Assembly (NCBI RefSeq): GCF_030698125.1
Contig: NZ_JAUYNV010000058.1
Coordinates: forward strand, 62,001 to 126,000
Direction of reading: 5' to 3'
Source of the DNA: Methyloversatilis sp.
GTDB taxonomy: Bacteria; Pseudomonadota; Gammaproteobacteria; Burkholderiales; Rhodocyclaceae
DNA: 64,000 bases
Shown here: positions 18,885-30,149 of the stretch, piece by piece
How positions within the stretch are numbered: the stretch's first letter is position 1
Layout: each line of letters begins with the position of its first letter
Notes under the pieces: model-generated
Seen by the model: only the letters and a program-made list of their open reading frames with translations
Told to the model about the DNA's origin: nothing
Databases searched by the model: none
Made by a program: the position numbers and the translations under genes

Positions 18885-19041
18885 CGCATCGCAGACGGGG
18901 TCCGCTCCTGCGAAAAACGTCGCCGGCGCTTTGAACGTTTGATGGTTTTCGCAGGAGCCTGCCCTGCAGGCGATCCGCACCCCGAATACGCGACTGGGCA
19001 CGATCAACGCGTGTATCGCGGACGGGGCCCGCTCCTACAAG
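18885..19041. repeat. Cluster of REP type 2 units downstream of priA
   Basis: Units resembling ATCGCGGACGGGGCCCGCTC followed by CTACAAG occur at about 18885-18913, inverted at 18950-18977, and at 19013-19041. They are related to the 24-bp inverted repeat at 11451-11527. A separate direct repeat, CACCCCGAATACGCG then a spacer then GGCACGATCAACG, is present at about 18978-19010 and 19110-19142. No gene is visible in 18874-19137. Confidence 0.65.
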
Positions 19042-19137
19042 CGACGTCGCCAGTCGTGAAGCCGTCGCGGTGCTCGCCGAAACCCCCGCGCCGCGCCCGC
19101 TGGCGATCCCCACCCCGAATACGCGGCGGGGGCACGA

Positions 19138-21180
19138 TCAACGTCCGGGTTCGCTGAGCTGTTCGGCCTCGGCGGGCGGGTCCTTCGGCGGCCAGAAGAA
19201 GTCGCGCGGGCGGGTCAGGAAGCGCCGGGCGAGCTTCACTGACAGTCCGCGCGTGTGTTCCGGCTGGATGCCGCGCGAGCGCAGGGCCACCCGCATCGCG
19301 AGGCTGAAGCTCACGGTCAGGTTGGTCAGGCCGATCAGCACGACACCGAGCGCGCCGATGGCGATGGCGTGCCAGTCCACATCGAAGCTCAACGCTTCGA
19401 GACCGTAGGCGAGATTGGCCGACGCGAACGCGACGTGGCGGATGTCCAGCGGCAGTCCGAGCAGGGTGCCGATGACCGGCGTGCTGCCGAGCATGCAGCC
19501 GAACAGGAAGTTGCCGGCCAGCGCGCCCAGGTTGAGTTCGATATAGCGTGCGAAGCGTGCCAGCCGGGCTTCGCCGAGCACGGCGCGCAGCCATTTCACG
19601 CGCATCAGGCGCTCCGGTACGCGGTGGTACAGCGACTGGTTGTCGTAGTAGCCGGAAATCAGGCCGCTGAGGAACAGGAACACACCGGCGATCGCCGCGT
19701 GCAGGATGGCGAGACTCTGCCAGGGGTGCAGGTCGTGCAGCAGGTGGGCGCCCTTGACCGGGTCGACCGGATGCCAGTCGATGAACTGGCCCGCCGTCAT
19801 GGCGATGGACAGCGCCATGATGAAGCCGATGCTGACGTTGCCGGCAATCGATATCCACTGCGTACGGCTGACCTGTGCCGCCAGTTCGACCAGCACGCCC
19901 AGGCGCGCGTCGCGGCTCTGCTTGCCGTCGAGCGCGGCGGCAAGCGTGGCGGCCGTCATCGCCGGCTGTTTGGTGGCGATGGTCAGGTGCAGGATATGGA
20001 TCAGCACGAAGCCCAGACCGTAGTCGAGGCTGTAGGCAACGGCTTCCCATACCGGCGGCAGCCCGAGTCTGGAAATCAGGATCTTGATCAGCGCCATGGT
20101 GCCGATGATCACGCCGGCGCCGGCTGCGGCGCGGAACATGGCGACGAACTCGCTGCGCGTGCCCGTTACATAGTGTTCGCCCGAACGGCTGGCCTGCTCG
20201 GTCACCCGGCGTGCCAGCAACTGCGTGGTGCCGGTGAACAGGTCACGCAGGCTGTTGCGGCGATTTTCCTGCTGCACCAGCCGCAGGAAGAAATCGATCG
20301 CGCGGGCACGCAAGGCGGGTCGGTCATCGGCCTTGTCGGGCAGCGCCAGCGTGCGCAGCAGGCGCAGGCGGTCGGCGATCTGTTCGATGCGGGCCAGCAG
20401 GAACACGAGATTCACGCCCACGCCGGCTTCGCGCGAACGCCGCCGGATCGTGTCGATATAGCTGCTGCACTGATCAAGCAGCACTTCGAAGTGGCCGTCG
20501 TAAGGTTGAGGCGTTTCGCTCCCGGCATGCAGCCGGATCAGTTCGCGCACTTCGTCGCTCTGCGCAAGGAAAGGCGACTCGTGCCGCGCCAGCGCCGGCA
20601 TGTAGCGCAGCAGCGCCGGTTCCATGCCCAGTGCAGCCAGCCGGTGCGACGCCATGCGCATGGCTTCAAACAGTTCGTGCCGGCAGTGCCGGCGCGCCGC
20701 AGCGAAGGTCTCGCCGTCCAGATCCAGCCGCTCGAACAGCGTTTCCCAGTCTTCGCGCGGAATGGCCATCATCCATTCGCCGTCGTCGGCGGCGTCGAAC
20801 ACTTCGCTGAACAGGTCACGCAGGAAGTCGTCATTGATCGCCGGTGGCAGCATGCGGCCGAGCACACGGCTGACGAGGCCGCTGAAAAAGCCCTGGTTGG
20901 CCAGCACGCCGGATTCGGAATACAGCGTGCGGTGCATGCGCGATACCAGCACCGTCTTCAGGTAGTGCGACAACGCGCCGGCGAGGTCCGGGCGGCTGGC
21001 GAGCAGGCGCAACAGGCCGTGAAAACGCGATTCGGCCGCAGCCAGGCCTTCGCGGCCGTGCGGGCGGAGCAGCGCCACCAGACTGGTCAGCCGGTCTCCA
21101 CTGCTGTCGTCCGGGCGGCGCGCAGCGTCTTCAAGCAGGGCCAGCAGGGCCGACGGATAAGCGTTGTTGGCAGAGGTCAT
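19138..21180 (-). CDS. Gcr-type 'site-specific recombinase' family membrane protein
   Basis: 680 residues. The sequence matches the PF10136-type family historically named after gonococcal Gcr. It has a long helical N-terminal half ([50 protein letters not shown]) followed by a C-terminal half with several membrane helices ([58 protein letters not shown]). No recombinase catalytic motif is visible, so the name is misleading; it behaves as an inner-membrane protein of unknown role. It is transcribed alone from the minus strand. Confidence 0.75.
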   Translation of the reverse strand: MTSANNAYPSALLALLEDAARRPDDSSGDRLTSLVALLRPHGREGLAAAESRFHGLLRLLASRPDLAGALSHYLKTVLVSRMHRTLYSESGVLANQGFFSGLVSRVLGRMLPPAINDDFLRDLFSEVFDAADDGEWMMAIPREDWETLFERLDLDGETFAAARRHCRHELFEAMRMASHRLAALGMEPALLRYMPALARHESPFLAQSDEVRELIRLHAGSETPQPYDGHFEVLLDQCSSYIDTIRRRSREAGVGVNLVFLLARIEQIADRLRLLRTLALPDKADDRPALRARAIDFFLRLVQQENRRNSLRDLFTGTTQLLARRVTEQASRSGEHYVTGTRSEFVAMFRAAAGAGVIIGTMALIKILISRLGLPPVWEAVAYSLDYGLGFVLIHILHLTIATKQPAMTAATLAAALDGKQSRDARLGVLVELAAQVSRTQWISIAGNVSIGFIMALSIAMTAGQFIDWHPVDPVKGAHLLHDLHPWQSLAILHAAIAGVFLFLSGLISGYYDNQSLYHRVPERLMRVKWLRAVLGEARLARFARYIELNLGALAGNFLFGCMLGSTPVIGTLLGLPLDIRHVAFASANLAYGLEALSFDVDWHAIAIGALGVVLIGLTNLTVSFSLAMRVALRSRGIQPEHTRGLSVKLARRFLTRPRDFFWPPKDPPAEAEQLSEPGR

Positions 21181-21230
21181 GCGAAATCCATGCGGAAACA
21201 GTCGGATCGAAACAACCCCGCCGCGCGGGG

Positions 21231-21949
<719 letters not shown>

Positions 21950-21953
<4 letters not shown>

Positions 21954-23173
21954 GCACGGATCGCCTGGACAGGGTCCATCTTGGCGGCGCGGCGCGCCGG
22001 AATCAGCGCCGCCAGCACACCGACCGCCAGCGCGATGCCGGCCGCCGACAGCGCGATGCCGGTGTCGAGCTGAGGCTCGAAGATGGGCGCGCCGTCGCCG
22101 GTGCGGTAGATGGTCGAAAAGATCTGCAGCAGCGCCCAGGCCAGTCCCACGCCCGACAGTGCACCGACGAAACCGACCAGCGCGCCCTGCAGCAGGAACA
22201 CGCCCATGATGCGGTTCGAACTGGTGCCCATGGCGCGCAGGATGCCGATCTCCTTCTGCTTCTGCACCACGCTCACCACCAGCACGCTGGAAATGCCGAG
22301 CGCGACGATGATGATGACGAAGCTGCGGATCAGGTTGTTCGACACCGACTGGTTGCGCAGCGCCGCCAGCAGCTGCGAATTGGTCGTCATCCAGCTGTCC
22401 ACCGTCATGCCGCTGCCCGCCTGCAGCCGCGCCGCCACCTCGCTGGCATCGAAGATGTCGGTCACCGTGATGTCGATGTTCGATACGCCGCCCGGCAGAT
22501 CGAGCAGCGACTGCGCGAGCTTCATCGTCGTGAACACCCAGCGTCGGTTCAGGTCCTTGTTGCCGATGTCGAACAGGCCGGTGACCTGCAGCAGTTCGTC
22601 GCGCCCGCCAGCGGCGCGCAGGAACACCTTGTCGCCGACCGTCACGCCGAGGTCCTTCGCCAGTTCGGTGCCGATGATGGCATTCGTGCCCTCGACCTGG
22701 AACTTGCCGCGCACCATATAGGTGTCCATCTTGACGATGCGCCGGTAGCGGTCGGGTTCGACGCCAAGCAGTGCGACCGACTTGCTGGCGCGCCCGCGCA
22801 GTGCGAACGCCGGGCCGCTGACCACGGGTGATACAGCCACCACGCCGGGCTGATCCTCGGCCAGTTTCACGATGGCTTCCCACTGGTCAATCGAACGCAG
22901 CCGCTGGGCACGCGGCTCGATCACCGCGGTGCTTGCGGGATCGCTGCGGGCGCGCAGATTCACCTCTTCCAGCGGCCGTACGACCACATGCGCCTGACTG
23001 CCCAGCACGCGGTCGATGATCGTGGATTGCAGCTGGGCGATCAGTTGCGACAGAAAGACGATGACCGCCACGCCGCCGGTCACGCCGAGCAGGATCAGTG
23101 CGGTCTGCATGCGCCCTTCGCGAAGGAAGCGCAGCGCAACCAGGAATTCGAATGGCAGGCGCGGGCGGGCCAT
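21950..23173 (-). CDS. ABC transporter permease (FtsX/MacB family)
   Basis: 407 residues. One N-terminal membrane helix (about 22-44) is followed by a large periplasmic MacB_PCD domain (about 45-285) and three C-terminal helices ([58 protein letters not shown]). The FtsX motif [10 protein letters not shown] lies at about 305-314, and the protein ends in [12 protein letters not shown], typical of this family. The transport substrate is unknown. The gene overlaps the ATPase gene by four bases. Confidence 0.88.
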
Positions 23174-23237
23174 CGTCAGATGCAGGATGCAGGATCAAAG
23201 ATGCAAGTCAGACCGGCGAGGCTTTCGCTTGAATCTT

Positions 23238-24440
23238 TCATCTTGAAACTTTCCTCTGTTTGACCCGGATGCGGTCGCCGTCGAGGGCGCCGCCGGCGGG
23301 CAGGATGGCGACGTCGCCTTCGGCCAGGCCTTCGGTGATTTCGATCCGGCCGACGCCGCGCAGGCCGGTCTTCACCGGCACCTTCACCGCCTCGTCCGCG
23401 CGCGCCAGCAGCACCCAGGGTTCGGGCGTTTCGACGTCGCGCACCGCTTCGAGCGGCAGCGACAGCGCCGACTCGCTGCGACCGATCACCACCTCGACCG
23501 ACACCGTCATGTCCGGCTTCAGGAAGGCCGGTGGTTCGGGCACGCGCAGGCGCACTTCGACCGTGCCGCGCTGGGCATCGATGGCCGGCGCGATGTAATA
23601 GACCACGGCTTCGAAGGCCTGTCCCGGGAAGGCGTCCGCCACCGCCTGCGCGCGCGCGTCGAGCTGCAGATGGCGCAGGTTCTTTTCGTCCAGCGTGGCG
23701 TAGATGCGGGTTTCGCCGGATTGCGCCAGCGTCAGCAGCGCGCGCCCGGCCTGGGCCACGTCGCCCGGCTCGGCGTCGCGCGCGACGACCAGCGCGTCGA
23801 CCGGCGCCCGCAGCGTCAGCAGGTCGCGCCGCGCCTGGGCCGACGCCAGCGCGGCCTGCGACTGGGCCAGCCGCGCCTGCGCGCCCTGCCGCTCGGCGCC
23901 GCGCGGCAGGCTGGCGTCACGCTGTGCCTGCACGGTGCGCAGCTGCGCGCGCGCGTTGTCGAGCTGGCGCGCCGCCTCGTCGAGTTTCGACGGCGAGAAG
24001 AACTGCTGCGCCACCAGCGTCTGCGCGCGCTGGTACTCGGCGTCGGCCACCTTAAGGTTGGCTTCGGCCTGACGCACGGCCTGTTCGGCCACCGGCAACG
24101 TGACGGCGTCGTTCTGGCGCAGGCGCGCCTGCGACTCCTGGATCTGGGTGCGCGCCTGCTCGACCGCCGCCTCGGCATCGGCGGCGCGCAGCATGACCAG
24201 TGCGTCGCCCGCCTTCACCTGTGCGCCTTCGCGCACCGCGACGGCGTCGATGATGGCGGTGACCTGGGTGCCCAGTTCGATGCGCGCTGGCGTCGCGATG
24301 CGGCCGGTGGCCACGACGCTCTGGGTCAGCGGCGCGCGTGTGACGGCTGCGGTATCCACCGCGATGCCGCGTGGCCAGAACAGCCATGCAACGAGCACTG
24401 CAGCGGCCAGCAGCAGCGCGATCAGATAGCGGGATTTCAT
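23238..24440 (-). CDS. Periplasmic adaptor (membrane-fusion) protein, HlyD/MacA family
   Basis: 400 residues with one N-terminal membrane helix (LIALLLAAAVLVAWLFW), then a split lipoyl domain (RIELGTQVTAIIDAV and the matching half near TLRAPVDALVVARDAEPGDV) around a long coiled-coil hairpin rich in Gln, Ala and Arg (about residues 75-195). Beta-barrel and membrane-proximal domains follow. It links the ABC permease encoded downstream to an outer-membrane channel, none of which is encoded here. The three genes run in order adaptor, permease, ATPase. Confidence 0.88.
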   Translation of the reverse strand: MKSRYLIALLLAAAVLVAWLFWPRGIAVDTAAVTRAPLTQSVVATGRIATPARIELGTQVTAIIDAVAVREGAQVKAGDALVMLRAADAEAAVEQARTQIQESQARLRQNDAVTLPVAEQAVRQAEANLKVADAEYQRAQTLVAQQFFSPSKLDEAARQLDNARAQLRTVQAQRDASLPRGAERQGAQARLAQSQAALASAQARRDLLTLRAPVDALVVARDAEPGDVAQAGRALLTLAQSGETRIYATLDEKNLRHLQLDARAQAVADAFPGQAFEAVVYYIAPAIDAQRGTVEVRLRVPEPPAFLKPDMTVSVEVVIGRSESALSLPLEAVRDVETPEPWVLLARADEAVKVPVKTGLRGVGRIEITEGLAEGDVAILPAGGALDGDRIRVKQRKVSR

Positions 24441-24481
24441 CGGGAAGAAGACGTCAGGGGCGGAGGTTCAGGGTCGGAGGT

Positions 24482-24985
24482 TCAGGACGGTGCGTCGAGC
24501 AGGTTTTCGATCAGCGCATCGAGCGCCGCATGATCGGGAATGCCGATGATCTTCCTGACCACCTGGCCCTGCCGGTCGATCAGGTACGTGGTCGGCGTGG
24601 CATTGACGCCGCCAAAACCGCGCGCCACCTCGCCGACCGGGTCGAAGCCTACGCGAAACGGCAGCGCCTCGCGACGGGTGAAGGCCTGCACGTGGCTGGG
24701 CGCGTCATAGCTCATCGCCACGGCAACCACGTCGAGGCCGCGTGCCTGGTAGCGGTGATGCGTGTCGGCCAGCGCCGGCATGCCGCGGATGCACGGCGCA
24801 CACGAGGTCGACCAGAAGTTGACCAGCCTGACCTGGCCCTGCGGCTGCGAAAAATCGACCCGGCCGCCGTCCAGCAGCGCGACCGGCACGGCCGGCGCCT
24901 GATCCGGAAAGCCCTGGCCGCGCAGCAGCCAGACCAGACCGAGCAGCACCGCCAGCACTATCGGTGACATCCATTTGCGGGACAT
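24482..24985 (-). CDS. TlpA-like thiol:disulfide oxidoreductase
   Basis: 167 residues with an N-terminal signal anchor (about 8-22). The active site is C62-A-P-C65 in the context FWSTSCAPCIRGMP, and a cis-Pro loop follows in VNATPTTYLIDR. TlpA/ResA-type proteins reduce or isomerise disulfides in the periplasm, often for cytochrome c or copper-centre assembly. It lies about 40 bases upstream of the adaptor gene on the same strand and may be co-transcribed with the ABC set. Confidence 0.88.
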   Translation of the reverse strand: MSRKWMSPIVLAVLLGLVWLLRGQGFPDQAPAVPVALLDGGRVDFSQPQGQVRLVNFWSTSCAPCIRGMPALADTHHRYQARGLDVVAVAMSYDAPSHVQAFTRREALPFRVGFDPVGEVARGFGGVNATPTTYLIDRQGQVVRKIIGIPDHAALDALIENLLDAPS

Positions 24986-25042
24986 AATCGTTGAGGTGTT
25001 CCGGTGACTCAGTTCGTTCGTTCAATCAGAAGGATTTCGACC

Positions 25043-25726
25043 ATGCGTGCGATTGTCGGTTTTGTGGCCTGTCTTGTCATGTGCACCCAGGTGTGGGCCC
25101 TGTCGCTGTCCGACCTCACCGACAAGGACGCCGGCGGCGGCCTCAAGGAGGCGCTGACCCAGGGTGCGGCCAAGGCGGTCGACATGCTGGGCAGGCAGGA
25201 TGGTTTCCTGAAGAACAAGGCGGTGAAGATTCCGCTGCCGGATGGCCTGCAGCAGGCCGAAAAGCTGATGCGCACCTTCGGCATGAAGAAGCAGGCCGAC
25301 GAACTGATCACCGCGATGAACCGTGCCGCCGAGGCTGCCGTGCCCGAGGCCAAGCAACTGCTGGTCGGCGCGGTCAAGGACATGAGTGTCGACGACGCCA
25401 AAAAGATCCTGACCGGCGGCGAAACCTCCGGCACCGAGTATTTCAAGGGCAAGACATCGGTCCAGCTGAAGGAACGTTTTCTGCCCATCGTGCAGCAGGC
25501 GATGGACAAGGTGGGCCTCGCCAAGAGTTACGAAAAATTCGCGTCCAAGGGCGCAAAGTATGGCGTGATCAGCAAGGAAGACGCCGATCTCGACAACTAC
25601 GTGACCGAAAAGGCGCTCGACGGCCTGTTCAAGATGGTGGCCGAAGAAGAGAAGGCGATCCGCAAGAACCCGGTCGGCGCCGCCGGCAGTCTGGCCAAGA
25701 AGGTGTTCGGCGCGCTCGGCCGGTAA
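25043..25726 (+). CDS. DUF4197 family exported protein
   Basis: 227 residues, starting at the ATG after AGAAGGATTT; an upstream in-frame start at 25004 would spoil the signal peptide. The signal peptide ends at about VWA (residue 19). The mature chain has the DUF4197 features: GLKEALTQGAAKAV at the start, KIPLPDGLQQ, the long helical AKQLLVGAVKDMSVDDAKKIL and a C-terminal ALDGLFKMVAEEEKAIRKNP. Function is unknown. It lies 12 bases before the next gene and is probably in an operon with it. Confidence 0.8.
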   Translation: MRAIVGFVACLVMCTQVWALSLSDLTDKDAGGGLKEALTQGAAKAVDMLGRQDGFLKNKAVKIPLPDGLQQAEKLMRTFGMKKQADELITAMNRAAEAAVPEAKQLLVGAVKDMSVDDAKKILTGGETSGTEYFKGKTSVQLKERFLPIVQQAMDKVGLAKSYEKFASKGAKYGVISKEDADLDNYVTEKALDGLFKMVAEEEKAIRKNPVGAAGSLAKKVFGALGR

Positions 25727-25738
25727 GGGCGGTCGCGG

Positions 25739-26596
25739 GTGTCGCGCTTCATTCACCTCCTGCTGTGTCTGGCGCTGTGCGCGCCGATTGTGTCCTGGGC
25801 GCAGGTGAAGCTCGACATCATTCCGCTGAAGCATCGCACGACCGATCAGGTGCTGCCGGCGCTGCAGCCGCTGGTCGGCGAAGATGCGGCACTTTCGGGG
25901 GCCAACAACCGCATCTTCATTCGCGCCGACGCCGCCACGCGGCTGGCCGTGAAGCAGGCGATCGAGGCGATCGACACGCCGCTGCGCAGCCTGATGATTT
26001 CGGTGCGGCACGACAACGACGATTCGATCCGGCGCGAGGGCGCCGCCGTGTCGGGCGAGGTGCGCGCCGGCGGCGTGTCGGTCGGTACGGCTGACCAAGG
26101 CGAAGACGGCACGGTCATCGAAGGTCGCAGCGGCGACAGCCGGGTCGCGACGCGTGTCTGGTCGACCCGCGGCAATTCGGCCGACCGGCTGTCGCAGCGG
26201 GTGCAGGTGGTCGAGGGCGGCTCGGCCTTCATCCAGGTCGGCAGCTCGATTCCGGTGCCGTTCACGCAGATCATCGCCGGTCCGCGGGGTGGCGCCATTT
26301 CGCAGGGTACCGAGTACCGCGACATCGGCAGCGGCTTCTACGCCATGCCGCGCGTCAATGGCGATCAGGTGACGCTGGACATTTCGCCGCAGAAGGAATC
26401 GCTGTCCGAAACGCAGTATGGCGAAATCCGTACCGCGCGGCTGGTCAGCACGGTGCGCGGCCGGCTGGGCGAATGGATGGAACTGGGCGGCAGCGGCTAC
26501 AGCGAACAGATCGGCGAGCGCGGCATCACCCGCTACGGCACGCGCGACGTGCAGTCGCAGCGCCGGCTGTGGGTGAAGGTCGATGTCGTGCGGTGA
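25739..26596 (+). CDS. Secretin-related exported protein with a NolW-like domain
   Basis: 285 residues from a GTG start with a clear signal peptide (ends near SWA, residue 20). Residues about 24-80 (DIIPLKHRTTDQVLPALQPL, then NNRIFIRADAATRLAVKQAI) have the secretin N-domain pattern. The rest is beta-rich and includes VVEGGSAFIQVGSSIPVPF and a PRVNGDQVTLDISPQ stretch that resembles the start of a secretin barrel. At this size the full gate-forming barrel is missing, so it is probably an assembly or periplasmic variant and not a complete secretion pore. Confidence 0.65.
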   Translation: MSRFIHLLLCLALCAPIVSWAQVKLDIIPLKHRTTDQVLPALQPLVGEDAALSGANNRIFIRADAATRLAVKQAIEAIDTPLRSLMISVRHDNDDSIRREGAAVSGEVRAGGVSVGTADQGEDGTVIEGRSGDSRVATRVWSTRGNSADRLSQRVQVVEGGSAFIQVGSSIPVPFTQIIAGPRGGAISQGTEYRDIGSGFYAMPRVNGDQVTLDISPQKESLSETQYGEIRTARLVSTVRGRLGEWMELGGSGYSEQIGERGITRYGTRDVQSQRRLWVKVDVVR

Positions 26597-26719
26597 CCTT
26601 CATGAATTTCCTGAGCCGCGCTTAATTCCGCTGGCGATGCGGTGCGCAGCAGGGCGGTCGATACTGCAAGGGCGCTGCAACACAGCGCGCTTATTTCAAA
26701 CGACCATCAGGAGACAGAC

Positions 26720-26794
26720 ATGAACTGGCAAACCCCCAAGGCCACCGACCTGCGTTTCGGCTTCGAAATCACGATGTACATCGCCAACCGCTAA
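26720..26794 (+). CDS. pqqA: PqqA, precursor peptide of pyrroloquinoline quinone
   Basis: 24 residues: MNWQTPKATDLRFGFEITMY followed by IANR. Glu16 and Tyr20, which become cross-linked to form the PQQ skeleton, are both present in the ExxxY spacing. A good ribosome site (CAGGAGA, 26708-26714) precedes it. The peptide is the substrate of PqqE with PqqD as its chaperone. A hairpin region follows before pqqB. Confidence 0.97.
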   Translation: MNWQTPKATDLRFGFEITMYIANR

Positions 26795-26803
26795 GGTGGC
26801 GAG

Positions 26804-26898
26804 GACCCGGCGAGTGGTAGCTCCCGGGTCTCTGCAGCACCGGTCTGCGTCACGCGACCGGCCGGACGAATACCGTGACGCGCCCTGAACGGGCGCGT
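26804..26898 (+). terminator. Two hairpins between pqqA and pqqB, candidate attenuator
   Basis: The first stem pairs GACCCGG (26804-26810) with CCGGGTC (26824-26830). The second, ACGCGCCC-TGAAC-GGGCGCGT (26878-26898), is an eight-base-pair stem followed by TGCATTT. Partial termination here would make the pqqA message more abundant than the downstream enzymes, as known in other pqq operons. Confidence 0.55.
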
Positions 26899-26943
26899 TG
26901 CATTTGAATCAGAGTATCCGCACACGGATACCGGAGGAGGGGC

Positions 26944-27861
26944 ATGCGACTGCACGTACTGGGGTCCGGCGCGGGCGGCGGCTTCCCGCAGTGGAACTGC
27001 AACTGTCACAACTGCGACGGCCTGCGCAAGGGCACGATACGCGCCACCGCGCGCACCCAGTCGTCGATCACCGTGACCGGCGACAACGAGAACTGGGTGC
27101 TGTTCAACGCGTCGCCCGACATCCTGACCCAGTTCCAGCAGTTCCCCGAACTGCAGCCGGCGCGCGCCCTGCGCGACACGGCGGTCCGCGCCATCGTGCT
27201 GATCGACGGCCAGATCGATCACACGACCGGCCTGTACATGCTGCGCGAACACCGTCAGCCGCACGAAATCTGGTGCACGCCGCCGGTGCAGGAAGACCTG
27301 ACGCAGGGCAATCCGCTGTTCCGCCTGCTCGGGCACTACAGCGGCGTGAATTGGCACCCGTTGCCGATCGACGAATCGATCTTCGAAATCGACGGCGCGC
27401 CCGGCCTGCGTTTCCGCGCGCATTCGCTGCTCAGCAACGCGCCGCCGTATTCGCCGCGTCGCGACCGGCCGGTGCCGGGCGACAACATCGGCGTCACCAT
27501 CGAGGACACGCGCTCGGGCGGTCGCATCTACTACGCTCCCGGCCTGGTCGAAATCACGCCCGAGGTGTGGGCGGCCATGCAGGCGGCCGACGTCGTGCTG
27601 GTCGACGGCACCTGCTGGAGCGACGACGAAATGATCGCCCTGGGCGCGTCGAAGAAGTACGCGCGCGACATGGGGCACCTGCCGCAGACGGGCGAGAACG
27701 GCATGATGGTCTGGCTCGACAAGCTGCCGAAAGCCACGCGCAAGATACTGATTCACATCAACAACACCAACCCGATCCTGAACGAGGACAGTGCGCAGCG
27801 GCGCGAACTCGAATCACGCGGCATCGAGGTGGCTTACGACGGAATGGACATCACGGTATGA
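26944..27861 (+). CDS. pqqB: PqqB, pyrroloquinoline quinone biosynthesis
   Basis: 305 residues. The start is typical: [19 protein letters not shown], including the two cysteines of the CNCHNC cluster. It is a metallo-beta-lactamase-fold protein proposed to hydroxylate the PQQ precursor; the later conserved segments [19 protein letters not shown]-like [10 protein letters not shown] and HINNTNPI are present. GGAGGAGGGG lies just before the ATG. The stop overlaps the pqqC start by four bases. Confidence 0.96.
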   Translation: MRLHVLGSGAGGGFPQWNCNCHNCDGLRKGTIRATARTQSSITVTGDNENWVLFNASPDILTQFQQFPELQPARALRDTAVRAIVLIDGQIDHTTGLYMLREHRQPHEIWCTPPVQEDLTQGNPLFRLLGHYSGVNWHPLPIDESIFEIDGAPGLRFRAHSLLSNAPPYSPRRDRPVPGDNIGVTIEDTRSGGRIYYAPGLVEITPEVWAAMQAADVVLVDGTCWSDDEMIALGASKKYARDMGHLPQTGENGMMVWLDKLPKATRKILIHINNTNPILNEDSAQRRELESRGIEVAYDGMDITV

Positions 27862-28586
27862 GCACGCAACAAGCCTGGAATCACGCCGAGTTCGAAGCGC
27901 AGCTGCGCGACAAGGGTAGCGCGTATCACATCTTCCACCCGTTCAACGTCATGCTGAATACCGGCAAGGCGACGCCGGAGCAGATCCGCGGCTGGGTGGC
28001 CAATCGCTTCTATTACCAGATCGCGATTCCGGTGAAGGACGCGGCCATCCTGTCGAATACGCCTGACCGCGAAATCCGCCGCCAGTGGATACAGCGCGTC
28101 CTCGATCACGACGGCTACGAAATCACCGGTCCCGACGGCACTGTGGTGCGCGACGAGGGCGGCATCGAAGCGTGGATCAGGCTGGGCGAAGCGACCGGTC
28201 TCACGCGCGACGAAATCGTCGATCTGCGCCACGTGGTGCCGGGCGTGCGATTTGCGGTGGACGCCTACATCAACTTCGCGCGCCAGCGGCCGTGGCAGGA
28301 AGCGGTGTGCTCGTCGCTGACCGAACTGTTCGCGCCCAAGATCCACAAGGAGCGCCTCGCCAACTGGCCCGAGCACTATCCGTGGATCGAATCGTCCGGC
28401 CTGCAGTACTTCCGCAACCGTGTGACGCAGGCGCGGCGCGACGTGGAACAGGGGCTGGCGGTGACGCTGAACTACTTCGACACGCCGGCGTTGCAGACGC
28501 GCGCGCTTGAAATCCTGCAGTTCAAGCTCGACGTGCTGTGGACCATGAACGACGCGATGGCCAACGCCTACGGCGTCAGCAAGTAA
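27858..28586 (+). CDS. pqqC: PqqC, pyrroloquinoline-quinone synthase
   Basis: 242 residues. Family features are [28 protein letters not shown] (about residues 45-64), DGYEI and the VDAYINFAR segment, plus [10 protein letters not shown]. PqqC catalyses the last, cofactor-free eight-electron oxidation and ring closure to PQQ. It starts within the pqqB stop (ATGA). The frame is open upstream across pqqB, which is a shadow. Confidence 0.96.
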   Translation: MSTQQAWNHAEFEAQLRDKGSAYHIFHPFNVMLNTGKATPEQIRGWVANRFYYQIAIPVKDAAILSNTPDREIRRQWIQRVLDHDGYEITGPDGTVVRDEGGIEAWIRLGEATGLTRDEIVDLRHVVPGVRFAVDAYINFARQRPWQEAVCSSLTELFAPKIHKERLANWPEHYPWIESSGLQYFRNRVTQARRDVEQGLAVTLNYFDTPALQTRALEILQFKLDVLWTMNDAMANAYGVSK

Positions 28587-28590
28587 CCCG

Positions 28591-28875
28591 GTGAGCGAAG
28601 CGATGGCGATCACGACCGCAACCGTACCGAAGGTGGGCCGCAACTTCCGTATCCAGTGGGAACCGGCGCAGGACGCCTACGTGCTGCTGTATCCGGAAGG
28701 CATGGTGAAGCTGAACCAGAGCGCCGGCGAAATCCTGAAGCGTTGCGATGGCGCGGCCAATGTCGCCGCCATCGTCGCCGACCTCGAAACGACCTTCAAC
28801 GCGCAGGGGCTGGAAGCCGACGTGCTCGCCTTCATCGAACTGGCTGACCAGCAGAAATGGGTGGAGCTGACATGA
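28591..28875 (+). CDS. pqqD: PqqD, PqqA peptide chaperone
   Basis: 94 residues from GTG 28591; ATG 28603 is an equally possible start giving 90 residues. The conserved PqqD segments are [20 protein letters not shown] (about 20-39) and [14 protein letters not shown] (about 41-54). It binds PqqA and presents it to PqqE. The stop overlaps the pqqE start. Confidence 0.93.
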   Translation: MSEAMAITTATVPKVGRNFRIQWEPAQDAYVLLYPEGMVKLNQSAGEILKRCDGAANVAAIVADLETTFNAQGLEADVLAFIELADQQKWVELT

Positions 28876-30029
28876 CCGACCTTTCCGAAGCCGTGGCGGT
28901 GCAGGACACCGCGAAGATCGGCCCGCCGCTGTGGCTGCTGGCCGAACTGACCTATCGCTGCCCGCTGCACTGCGTGTATTGCTACAACCCGGTTGATTTC
29001 GCCAAGACCGAAGACGAACTGACGACCGAACAGTGGTTCAAGGTGCTGCGCGAAGCCCGTGAGCTCGGGTCGGTGCAGTGCGGCTTCTCCGGTGGCGAAC
29101 CGATGCTGCGCGATGACCTCGAAGTCATCGTCGCCGAGGCGCACCGCCTGGGCTACTACACCAACCTGCTGACATCGGGCGTCGGGCTGAACGAAAAGCG
29201 CATCGGCGCGCTGAAGGAAGCCGGGCTGGACCACATCCAGCTGTCGTTCCAGGACTCGACGCGCGAAATGAACGACTTCCTCTCTTCTACGCGCACGTTC
29301 GACCTGAAGCGCCGCGCGGCCGACATGATCAAGGCGCACGGCTATCCGATGGTCATGAACTGCACCATCCACCGGCACAACATCGACCACATCGAAGCCA
29401 TCCTGCAGCTGGCGTCCGACATCGACGCCGAGTACGTCGAACTGGCCAACACGCAGTACTACGGCTGGGCGCAGGTGAATCGCGACCAGTTGCTGCCGTC
29501 GCGCGAACAGCTCGAGCGCGCCGAGCGCATCACCAACGAGTGGCGCGCCACGCACGGCAACAAGATGAAGTTGTTTTTCGTCGTGCCCGACTATTACGAA
29601 AAGCGGCCGAAGAAGTGCATGAATGGCTGGGGCAACATCTTCCTGACCATCACGCCGGACGGCAAGGCGCTGCCCTGCCACACCGCGCGCATGCTGCCCG
29701 GGTTGGAGTTTCCGGACGTGCGCACCTCGTCCATCCGCGAAATCTGGTACGAATCCGAAGGCTTCAACCGCTACCGCGGCACCGGCTGGATGAAGGAGCC
29801 CTGTTCCAGCTGTCCGGAAAAGGAAAACGATTACGGCGGCTGCCGCTGTCAGGCCTACATGATCGCCAACGACCCTGCCGCGGCCGACCCGGTGTGCGAC
29901 AAGTCGCCCCTGCACAACCGCATCACCGAAGTCGTCGACCGTGCCCAGATCGCCGGCAACGCGGCACAGGTCAAGCCCTTGATCTACCGCGGCCCGAAGG
30001 AATCGCTGCAGCTCGACCGGCCGTTCTGA
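28872..30029 (+). CDS. pqqE: PqqE, radical SAM enzyme that cross-links PqqA
   Basis: 385 residues. The radical SAM cluster motif CPLHCVYC (CxxxCxxC) is near residues 28-35 and [12 protein letters not shown] follows. A C-terminal SPASM region supplies more cysteines ([16 protein letters not shown] and the nearby CHTARMLPG). It forms the Glu-Tyr carbon-carbon bond in PqqA. It ends the pqqABCDE operon, and a strong terminator follows. pqqF is not in the window. Confidence 0.96.
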   Translation: MTDLSEAVAVQDTAKIGPPLWLLAELTYRCPLHCVYCYNPVDFAKTEDELTTEQWFKVLREARELGSVQCGFSGGEPMLRDDLEVIVAEAHRLGYYTNLLTSGVGLNEKRIGALKEAGLDHIQLSFQDSTREMNDFLSSTRTFDLKRRAADMIKAHGYPMVMNCTIHRHNIDHIEAILQLASDIDAEYVELANTQYYGWAQVNRDQLLPSREQLERAERITNEWRATHGNKMKLFFVVPDYYEKRPKKCMNGWGNIFLTITPDGKALPCHTARMLPGLEFPDVRTSSIREIWYESEGFNRYRGTGWMKEPCSSCPEKENDYGGCRCQAYMIANDPAAADPVCDKSPLHNRITEVVDRAQIAGNAAQVKPLIYRGPKESLQLDRPF

Positions 30030-30067
30030 CGTCGGCCGAACACACCGGCTGAAGCACAGGCAAAAAA

Positions 30068-30099
30068 ACGGCCCCCTGTCGGACAGTGCAGGGGGCCGT
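30068..30099. terminator. Strong hairpin terminator after pqqE
   Basis: ACGGCCCCCTG pairs with CAGGGGGCCGT across a ten-base loop, flanked by an A run on the left and a TTT on the right. It can therefore terminate both pqqE (plus) and the PEP-CTERM gene (minus). Confidence 0.8.
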
Positions 30100-30149
30100 T
30101 TCAATTCCAGCCGGCGGCGCTTGCGCACCGCCTTCCGTTGCAGCTTCGA

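Noticed and set aside
19138-21180. Reading the Gcr-type protein as a DNA recombinase
   Set aside because: No Ser or Tyr recombinase motif; several membrane helices instead.
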